Shown here one piece after another: positions 57,664-64,000 of a stretch of DNA of 64,000 bases. The stretch spans positions 25,435,093-25,499,092 of the forward strand of contig NC_081542.1 in assembly GCF_901000735.1 (NCBI RefSeq). Direction: 5' to 3'. The position numbers and the translations under genes are program-made. The notes under the pieces are model-generated. The model was not told where the DNA came from. It did no database searches and saw only the letters and a list, made by a program, of their open reading frames with translations. Position 1 is the first letter of the stretch. Each line of letters opens with the position of its first letter. The stretch comes from Corylus avellana (taxonomy: Eukaryota; Streptophyta; Magnoliopsida; Fagales; Betulaceae).

Positions 57664-58148
57664 GGATTGAGATTGCCGGCAATAGTGAGAAAATTGCTTA
57701 CAAATTGTTTTTGAAATCCTGACTACCCATTTTGCCACGTGTTCCACTCAATATAAAATAATAAAATATTATTATTTTTTAAAAGATAAATATAAAATAA
57801 GATAATAAAAATTAAAAATAATTATTAAAAAATATGGGGTGGCCGCCACCCCAGTTTAGCCTTGGGGGTGGCCGAAGGGCCATGGGGGTGGCTTCTGCCA
57901 CCCCGAAGCCACCCCCAAGGCTGAACTAGTGTGGGTGGCCAACCACCCCCTATGGGGTGGTTCGGCCACCCCATATTTTTTAATAATTATTTTTAATTTT
58001 TTATTATCTGATTTTATATTTATCTTTTAAAAAATAATAATATTTTTTTATTTTATATTGAGTGGGACACGTGGTGAAATGGTGGCTGTTGGATAAAAAT
58101 TAATGGTCAGAATTTCAAAAAAAATTGGTGGGCAATTTTTTTGCTATT
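57664..58148. mobile_element. GC-centred foldback MITE
   Basis: It is absent from block E copy 1 (CTCCTCTCTCCTTTGCTTTG near 20424). The ends pair: CAATAGTGAGAAAATTGC on the left, and on the right GGCAATTTTTTTGCTATTG. The centre is about 140 bp of GGGGTGGC/GCCACCCC palindromes (57835-57975). It is related to the element at 22387-22756: both carry TGGG(A/G)CACGTG and GTTGGAT near the right end. The target duplication was not resolved. Confidence 0.65.
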
Positions 58149-58368
58149 GCTTTGTCTGAGCTTTATATTTTTCTATATCTTTATAAATAATTTCTTTCAC
58201 TCGGGGTGATGCCCCCCACAAGGGACAAGGATCCTATTTCCTCTCCCCAAAGAGGGGTTTTCATTTAATGCCAATAAAAAACGATATTTCCCCCAACAAA
58301 TAGGAGCTTAGCCTTTGCAATGAAAATTTATGTCCGAGACATAGACAGTAGCAAGGCAATTATCATAT

Positions 58369-58555
58369 GTCGAGATAAAATAATTTTAGGGTTACAAATG
58401 AAGTAGAAAAATAGTAGAATAGTAAAATAATAACCAGTTACACAGGATATCAAAATTTAAGTGGTTCGGCTTAACAAACATACATCTACTGAAGAAGACG
58501 ATCAAGGAGAAATTCACTAACAAAATGATGGAGTACAAAGAATAGTACAAATAAA
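58369..58555 (-). mobile_element. Copia-type LTR, second copy, truncated by a gap
   Basis: It matches 20636-20822 (GAGATAAAATAATTTTAGGG, AAGTGGTTCGGCTTAACAAA, ATTCACTAACAAAATGATGG), with the first TG diverged to TC. Like copy 1 it directly follows repeat block E, so the LTR may belong to the block. A gap cuts it at 58556. Confidence 0.5.
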
Positions 58556-58655
58556 NNNNNNNNNNNNNNNNNNNNNNNNNNNNNNNNNNNNNNNNNNNNN
58601 NNNNNNNNNNNNNNNNNNNNNNNNNNNNNNNNNNNNNNNNNNNNNNNNNNNNNNN
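58556..58655. other. Assembly gap (100 N)
   Basis: The left side is a copia LTR. The right side is about 90 bp of unassigned sequence before a hAT MITE. Confidence 0.99.
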
Positions 58656-58748
58656 TTTCTCTACCAACAAATCCTCAAGACAGAGTAAACCATCGGGTAA
58701 CGAAACAAATTTTGTTCTGCTCAAAATTGGTAAAATAAATCAATTCAC

Positions 58749-59157
58749 TAGGGGTAAGTATCGGTTCAGTAGAGCCATTTTCGGTCGGTTAACCAAAATT
58801 GTTAATTAAATCGGTTAATTCACCGATTTACATTTAGATAAAGATTTATTTTGAAAGTTTTGGTTAAATGGATATTTCGGTTAAAATCGGTTTGTTTAAT
58901 CGGTTAACCATTGCCTTTTTTAATTGGGTCATAAATTGATTATTTTGGATGGCTCAAATTGTGTTTCGGGTTAAAATAGCTTATTGAACCAAATAAATTT
59001 TAAATGGACCCATTAATTAGCACAATAAGAGTTTATCATACATATGTTCTACACTTATACTAACGATATTAATATCTGGCGATAGGATATTAATGTCGAT
59101 TCAGTCGTAGTCGATAGGCGATCGGTACGCGGTAAACGGTTAATCTACCCACCCTTA
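58749..59157. mobile_element. hAT-type MITE with 8-bp target duplication
   Basis: It starts TAGGGGTAAGTATCGG and ends CTACCCACCCTTA, an imperfect inverted pair of the common TAGGGGTGGG hAT type. The flanks are CAATTCAC (58741-58748) and CAATTTAC (59158-59165), an 8-bp duplication with one mismatch. The inside is rich in CGGTTAA/TTAACCG words. 409 bp and non-coding. The hAT-like termini in blocks A (27173) and B (46705) are of the same type. Confidence 0.82.
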
Positions 59158-59165
59158 CAATTTAC

Positions 59166-59623
59166 ATATCAAAAGAAAAAAAAGAAATAGGAAAACAATT
59201 AACCAGCTAACCCTCCTAATGCTCTGTTCAATAGATAAGTTCAGCACCAAGAACTAGTACTTTTTAGCCTCTTTGATAAGATTATATATTGGATATTCAC
59301 TGGGTCGGCCCAAGTTGAGAATGCATGCTCGAGAGCCAATAGTTTGGGTGGGTAATCATTCTGAAACCACGAGCCTCGATTGGGCTGTAGAAGCTAACAT
59401 ACCAATTTGTTATAGAACGACTCAGTATATGGCGTAGAGGATAACTTTTCACTACTTCGTTCTAGTTGTGATTGACAGCCTACTCTATTCCATTATTCTA
59501 TTCTGTCCAATATCCTAGATTACATGTCCGTTACAAGAGGATCCCACAGATTGTGGGTTTATGGATATTACAAGGTATGACTGTCATTCTTCATGATTTA
59601 TTTTCTGGTATTCTCATGCCTTT
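59166..59623. other. Unassigned non-coding stretch
   Basis: Moderate GC, no repeat recognised inside the window, and no open frame worth reporting. Confidence 0.4.
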
Positions 59624-59893
59624 TTAGTTGCAGCTGGATTCTTGTTTGTTGCCTTCTAAGTGTATTCCCACGTTTTGCAAATGTTCTATGATGTGCACTT
59701 GCTTTGTTGAGTTTGTCTCATTGGCTAGCATGGTGATGGCGTAATTGACAGTTGTAGCATTTGTGATATGCTGATTTTCTTTAATGAGCTGAATGTCCTC
59801 AAGTGTCTTAATAACGGTCAAAGCCTGGAAGCATGCAGGAAATTCGACGTTACAATTAGCTAGGGTCGTATCCGATAAACATGCCAAAGGCAT
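59624..59893 (-). CDS. Hypothetical short open frame
   Basis: An 89-residue frame on the minus strand, starting MPLACLSDTTLANCN. Its composition is mixed and protein-like (KTLEDIQLIKENQHI, then VHIIEHLQNVGIHLEGN) and is not simple sequence. I do not recognise a family. A possible acceptor AG lies just before the ATG, so it could be an exon of something larger that continues towards 59940. It could equally be a chance frame in repeat DNA; neighbouring sequence looks like a retrotransposon control region. Confidence 0.2.
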   Translation of the reverse strand: MPLACLSDTTLANCNVEFPACFQALTVIKTLEDIQLIKENQHITNATTVNYAITMLANETNSTKQVHIIEHLQNVGIHLEGNKQESSCN

Positions 59894-59939
59894 ACCTAGC
59901 TAGGTGACGTTGGCTGGATGTAATAGCAAGACACTTCTC

Positions 59940-60960
59940 AATGGGCTGTAGGTTAGACAAGGGAAATACAAGAGAATAAGGAGAAAAACCTACTGCAGAA
60001 TTTCTGCAGAAAATGAGTAAAAGCTTAGAAAAAACAGAGAAAGAACAGGGGAGAGGAAGAGCAATTTTTCTGAAGAGAGCTTCCTGTCGTCTATCGGTTC
60101 TCTTCTATTTTTTCTACATATTTGGTTTTTACTCTTACATCTGATTTCCAGCAGCTACCCAATACAAAATTCCAGCAAACACTTTTACAAAGGTAGATTC
60201 TAGAACCACACACACACGGCTTCACAAAATGGGCATATGTTCCTCAAAACACGTCTGGGCAAATGTTCGGGCTTGAGGCTGAGCGTTCGGCCAAAGAGTT
60301 TTAAGTAGAACTCCATTTGGTCCAACAATTTTTTAAGCAGTTCTAAACCAATTCTAAGGCTACAAAAATGATCTGTAACACATCTTAACCCGAAAAAACA
60401 TCATCATGTCGCAAGAATATGTCTAATGGATAAGAAACGCTCAAAACAAGGTGAAAACCTAAACCTCTAGATTCTTAACAACTAAGCTACTGTAAACTAC
60501 AAAGCTAGTATAACAACCTAAGAAAAACAACTAGAGATAGATGGTTACCTCCACACAGTGAGAATCCTCAAGAAGTTCCTCCTCCTCCTCCAAGAACACC
60601 AAAAAATCTCTCAAAATCTCACAACACTCGAGCAGAGTTTCTCTAGGGCTCAGAGGGCATAATGGGTTGGTGAAGGGTATAGGAGAGGGTTTATATAGGA
60701 GGAGAAAAGCTGTGAGCTCTGCAGGAGCAGGCCTGCAGTGCAACGAGCATTCAATACTATTGTGTCTAACGTTCGCGTACTATTTACCCAATAGTTTTAG
60801 GATTGTAGGCGCACGCACACTCGGGCATTATCCAGTGGTCAACAAAAAGTCAACAAGTGCTTGGGCTGGTCCCCACACGAACGCTCGTGTACTATTGTAG
60901 GCAAATGTTCGGGTTGTCCCCTCGACCAAACGTTCGGTTAGTAAACCAAAAATTCCCAGA
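59940..60960 (-). promoter_or_regulatory. LTR- or promoter-like region on the minus strand
   Basis: On the minus strand TATATAAACCCTCTCC (complement of about 60683-60698) looks like a TATA box. A leader with GAGCCCTAGAGAAACTC and a purine-rich GGAGGAGGAGGAACTTC stretch follows, and a GTAACC donor-like site near 60548. Further upstream (60240-60930) the word GTTCGG recurs (GCAAATGTTCGGGTTG, CAAACGTTCGGTTAG and others). The pattern resembles a retrotransposon U3/R, but I could not place TG...CA ends, a primer site or coding domains. Confidence 0.3.
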
Positions 60961-61029
60961 ATGCCCCTCCAACTAACCCTAGTGAACCAAAAATAAATAA
61001 ATAAAAAAATATTGGGGGTGGCTCTTGGC

Positions 61030-61716
61030 TAGGGGTGTCAACCCGGTCCGGTTTCCCGATTTTTGGCCAAAACCGGAACCAGAACCGGGGTACCCCGGTT
61101 CTCAATTTTGAGAAACCGGAACCGGAACCAGGACCCCGGTTAACCGGGGTTCCGGTTACCGGCCGGTTCCGGTATTACCTGGTCCAGTAACCGGTTTTTT
61201 TTTAAAATTGATTTTTGGGCTTATTTTAGGTATTGGGCCTAAAATAAGCCAATTTTTTTTTCTTCATAAATTGGCCCATTTTTTAAAAAATCTATTAGTT
61301 TCTTTGTCTAAATTAAAAGGGCTTTGTTGTGATTGTTCTAAATAATTAAAAAATAAACCTTAAAAAGTCCAAAAATCCTAAAAAATCATTGTTTTTGCCT
61401 ATTTGGGCCTTAGAAATAAAAATTTAATTTTTTAAAATACCCTAAACCTAAACCTAAGTGTAAAAAATATTAATATATATATAATATATATATTAATATA
61501 TAAATATAATAATATATAAATATTATTAAATAAAATGGAAACCCGGTTCCGGTATTCCCGGTAAAAACCCGGTACCAAAAACCGGTACCGGAACCGGGGT
61601 ACCCGGTTTTTAGATTTTTCAAACCGGAACCGGAACCGGGACCCCGGTTTCCCGGTTTCCGGTTTCCCGGTTTTCCGCTTCCGGTTCCGGTTCCCCGGTA
61701 ATTTTTGACACCCCTA
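61030..61716. mobile_element. hAT-like element packed with CCGGTT/AACCGG palindromes
   Basis: It starts TAGGGGTGTCAACCCGG and ends TTTTTGACACCCCTA, a 12-base inverted end pair. The outer ~150 bp on each side are dense with CCGGTTCCGG, GGTACCGG and GGAACCGG words. The middle is AT-rich (61200-61530). Flanking 8-mers (CTCTTGGC and CTTATAAC) do not match. The left flank resembles the inner part of the GGCAATCCACC MITE and the right flank resembles the UGT 3' flank, so a deletion or rearrangement happened here. Non-coding. Confidence 0.7.
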
Positions 61717-62526
61717 CTTATAACCTTATTTTTCCTTATTCAATTAAAAAATAATGCAAAGTACCAATTTTATAAAACAGTGCATAATTCATGACATTTT
61801 CACTTTGAGTCATAAATTTGTGAATTTAAAACAAAACATTTTTACACATCTCAGTTACGTTATCACCACACCTCATTGCATCATATCATCATACTTGTAT
61901 ACTAACCCCCACACGTAGGGATGGAGAAATTTTTTTTTTAAGGTATTTTTTGCCAATTGGCCCCTCCCCAAAAAAATTTTTGGCCCTTAGTCCCCCCCAA
62001 CCTCAAAGTTGACCCGTCCCTGCTCACACGGTTGAGGCTATCTTATCATATCGGAATGACGGAACCCTATTATAGGTGATCTATAACATAAAAGTAGCCC
62101 CGCTGCAAGGCTTCGTAAACATACTAGCTATATTGTCACAACATACTGACACCCCATTACAAGGCGACCGTAACTCATATCGGAGACCCATGTCGAGAAA
62201 CACAAGATTATCATTTATAATATATATTATTAGCCAACATAATAGTCAAAATGTAATTACGCTGTTCACACTATACAAATTTGTTTATTATTGTTTTCTC
62301 TCTCTTTAGAGATGCCCATAACTTCAATTTTCTCCAACAGGAAGTTCATCTGCATGCAGCACATACATCAATGGAATAGAAAAAGATAGAAACAAACTCA
62401 CAGATATAAACAAATGGAGATAAAACTCCTTATTTAATTAATTAAACTTCTGCTGCACTAGAATAAGCTACAGTTTACATCATTAATTAGCCCTGCAAGT
62501 GTACGTCTTATTAATCTTCTAATTAA
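61717..62526 (-). repeat. UGT 3' flank, copy D (inverted)
   Basis: The minus strand follows the flank of UGT copy 3 (49683-50510) from the stop codon outwards. This includes AATTAATTAGAAGATTAA, the GAGAGAGAAAACAATAATAA region and the CACACGTAGGGATGGAG complement. It confirms that copy 5 is an inverted relative of copy 3. Confidence 0.85.
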
Positions 62527-62685
62527 TTAACCTTTTGATAAAAGCAAGCTGACTAAATCTTCCAAATTTCTGAATGATGAACCGTGCAGATCGGTGGCCT
62601 CCTCTGCTAATTTCTTCCACTCCAACACATTCTGCTTGATTTTCTTACCATTCTCACCTTCCATCAACTCTCTCACAATCTTCCC
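62527..62685 (-). pseudogene. UGT85A-like fragment, copy 5, last 52 codons
   Basis: The minus strand encodes GKIVRELMEGENGKKIKQ through LVSLLLSKG and stops at 62527. It is nearly identical to the C-terminus of the intact gene, and GKIVREL (not EKIVREL) agrees with the intact copy. Everything before it is lost in the 100-N gap that begins at 62686; the sequence beyond the gap is unrelated. The complete gene could exist in the genome, but only this end is visible here. Confidence 0.9.
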
Positions 62686-62785
62686 NNNNNNNNNNNNNNN
62701 NNNNNNNNNNNNNNNNNNNNNNNNNNNNNNNNNNNNNNNNNNNNNNNNNNNNNNNNNNNNNNNNNNNNNNNNNNNNNNNNNNNNN
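62686..62785. other. Assembly gap (100 N)
   Basis: It cuts UGT copy 5 on its 5' side and starts again in a CCACGTCA-rich array. Confidence 0.99.
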
Positions 62786-62910
62786 CACGCCATCATAGCC
62801 ACGTCAGTCCTAATTGCCACGTCATTAGTGCCACGTCATCAGTGCCACGCCAGCATGTGTGCCACGTCAGCTCTATGCACCACGTCAGCCCTATCTGCCA
62901 CGTCAGCACC
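62786..62910 (+). repeat. Array of GCCACGTCA motifs
   Basis: Seven copies of (G/A)CCACG(T/C)CA in about 125 bp (near 62803, 62818, 62832, 62847, 62862, 62878 and 62898), with spacers of 5-10 bp, some containing AGCC or ATGTGT. The core CACGTC/GACGTG is a bZIP-type (ACGT) binding word. The array starts at the gap edge, so its full length is unknown. Confidence 0.85.
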
Positions 62911-62982
62911 TTGACATGGTTGACTTTTGTAGCGTTGACTTTGACTGTTGACCGTTGACTTTGACCACTGAAAAAGTTGACC
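62911..62982 (+). promoter_or_regulatory. Array of TTGAC W-box cores
   Basis: Eight TTGAC words lie in 72 bp, all on the plus strand (62911, 62920, 62935, 62941, 62947, 62953, 62960 and 62977). Seven are followed by C or T, matching the W-box TTGAC(C/T) bound by WRKY factors. The array follows directly on the CCACGTCA array. Whether it is used in the plant is unknown. Confidence 0.75.
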
Positions 62983-63302
62983 AGGTGTTTTCTACTCAAT
63001 TTTTCGTCCTGATTTCAAATTTGTGGTCTATTTTTGCTTTTGGCATCTCTATATGGCAGAAAACAAGACTCTTCTTCAAATTTAGGCGTTTGTTTTATGC
63101 GGTTCAAGTTGGTTTATGCTTGTTCAATTCGGTTTTATAGCCTATTCTTTGACGCAATTCAATCCGGTTCATTCTTCTTGCGGATGGCACTCTCGGGTCA
63201 GACCAATCTTTCCTTAGGTCCATGGGTTTTCGGGCCAAAGAAGCCCCTTTCAACCGGCCCACTGATGCCTTGTCAAATGCCGCCATCACCGGTCACTGAA
63301 TA
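62983..63302. other. Unassigned stretch, probably inside a copia element
   Basis: No gene was seen. It lies between the motif arrays and the 69-bp repeats that lead to a polypurine tract and LTR. It is probably the non-coding 3' internal part of that element. Confidence 0.4.
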
Positions 63303-63600
63303 GCCTCTTCAACCGCAAGGCGAGACGGTCCAAGGGTTTCAGACATGATTAGCCTCTTCAATCGGGCCTACTTATCTCAGCCGACTAGGCGAGACGGTCC
63401 AAGGGTTTCAGACATGATTAGCCTCTTCAACCGGCCCTGCTTATCTCAGCCGACCAGGCGAGACGATCTACTAGCTAGAATTTTTGGGTCAGACTTTAGC
63501 TCAGCCGATCAGGCGAGACAGTCCAAGGGTTACGGGCCAAACAAGCTCCTTTTAACTGAACCTACTTTTCTCAGCCGACCAGGTGAGCTTCTTCATTATT
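63303..63600 (+). repeat. Tandem ~69-bp units before the 3' LTR
   Basis: Units contain GCCTCTTCAA, CTCAGCCGACCAGGCGAGAC and GGTCCAAGGGTTTCAGACAT. They begin near 63303 (shortened), 63351 and 63420 (69 bp apart), with diverged units to about 63590. The open frames across it are repeat translations. Confidence 0.85.
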
Positions 63601-63801
63601 AGTTAATGGTTTTCAAGTCAAATTACCATCAAGTGAACCAAGCTCCAGCTTAAATACATTGCTCAAATTCAGGCAGAATCCACCGGTCTCTAACAACTTT
63701 TATGGCGTTACTTCGACAATTGTTTCGGCACAAGCAGCTTTTTCGGCGAATTCCTTTTTCTTTCCCTTTTCGTTTATCCAAACTCAAGTTTACACATTGA
63801 G

Positions 63802-63813
63802 TTTGAGGGGGGA
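63802..63813 (+). other. Polypurine tract
   Basis: TTTGAGGGGGGA abuts TGTTAAG at 63814, the usual arrangement at the start of a copia 3' LTR. Confidence 0.8.
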
Positions 63814-64000
63814 TGTTAAGAATATTACTTGTTATTTACTTCTTTAGGTATTATTAGTCTACTAGGTTTACCTTTTCTTATTCTACTAGGTTTACCTTTC
63901 CTTATTCTACTAGGTTTACTTTTCCTTAATCTATTAGGTTACTTGCCTCTCTATAAATAGAGGCCTCTGTATTCATTATTAATATAAGAGTCAATACAAT
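63814..64000 (+). mobile_element. Start of a copia 3' LTR, running off the window
   Basis: It begins TGTTAAGAATATTACTTG right after the polypurine tract. It contains three and a half 24-bp units (TCTACTAGGTTTACCTTTCC, about 63858-63941) and a TATA box, CTCTATAAATAGAGGCC, at about 63949-63965. The last bases, TATAAGAGTCAATACAAT, may be the R/U5 region. The coding part of the element is not visible upstream, so it is non-autonomous or has lost its interior. Confidence 0.8.

Larger units (their letters stand above)
55690..58368 (+). repeat. Repeat block E, copy 2, with insertions and a gap
   Basis: It follows block E copy 1 in order. It has a Tourist-like MITE in the gag fragment (55959-56210), a gap (56398-56497) after which MITE-internal sequence appears (56498-56603), a longer (TA)n run at about 56870-56902, and a GC-rich foldback element at about 57664-58148. 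The gag fragment is at about 55885-55955 and 56214-56300 (TSWICRAEQFF, then AAYHLEGGAQLWYHL). No gene besides this. Confidence 0.75.

Noticed and set aside
62786..62910. Regularly spaced motif array as a CRISPR
   Set aside because: Units are about 9 bp with 5-10 bp spacers in a plant nuclear sequence full of retrotransposons, and no cas genes are present.

Overview
This window is nuclear DNA of a flowering plant, probably a woody eudicot; the species cannot be named from the sequence. The evidence is plant-type UDP-glycosyltransferase genes of the UGT85 group with one short GT-AG intron, plant lineages of LTR retrotransposons, a CACTA (En/Spm) transposon, and many MITEs. Nine N runs break the scaffold. 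Eight are exactly 100 bases (from 10108, 14218, 22434, 41782, 43537, 56398, 58556 and 62686). One is 181 bases (from 45159). Order across the gaps is therefore uncertain.

Host genes: the only convincing host genes are a small UGT85A-like cluster. One copy looks intact (23241-24762, 480 aa, two exons). Four are damaged: 33345-33947 (truncated, internal stop, cut by a retrotransposon), 48480-49682 (5' truncated, three frameshifts), 52826-55143 (deletion at the start of exon 2, intron enlarged to about 1 kb) and 62527-62685 (last 52 codons, opposite strand). About 4 kb of DNA that follows the intact gene (24763-28999) recurs at 43637-48473, directly upstream of the third copy. Shorter pieces flank the fourth and fifth copies. 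The cluster therefore grew by segmental duplication and then decayed.

1-18.9 kb is transposon DNA. A degenerate Ty3/gypsy (Tat-like) element runs leftward, with its gag cut by a 1.4-kb solo LTR. A tandem array of ~300-bp units follows that includes the LTR end. Next come three copies of a decayed Tnp1-like CACTA gene, the last followed by a CACTA-type 3' terminus at 18860. Copies 1 and 3 share about 2.16 kb at a constant offset of 7,487 bp, while the 5' half of copy 3 follows copy 2.

18.9-23 kb holds a repeat carrying a gag fragment (copies near 42 kb and 55.8-58.5 kb), a copia-type LTR, an unclassified retroposon and MITEs up to the promoter of the intact UGT. 29.1-30.3 kb is a Mutator-type foldback element with a 9-bp target duplication. 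33.9-41.8 kb is a SIRE/Maximus-type copia element inserted in a UGT pseudogene and carrying another solo LTR inside its own 5' LTR. 41.9-48.5 kb is MITEs, an LTR fragment, a hAT-like element and the duplicated block. 55-64 kb is repeats, hAT-like elements, the inverted UGT fragment, a striking array of CCACGTCA and TTGAC motifs, and the start of a copia 3' LTR at the right edge.

Only the intact UGT is likely to make a working enzyme: a small-molecule glucosyltransferase. The rest is best read as nested, largely inactive transposable elements.
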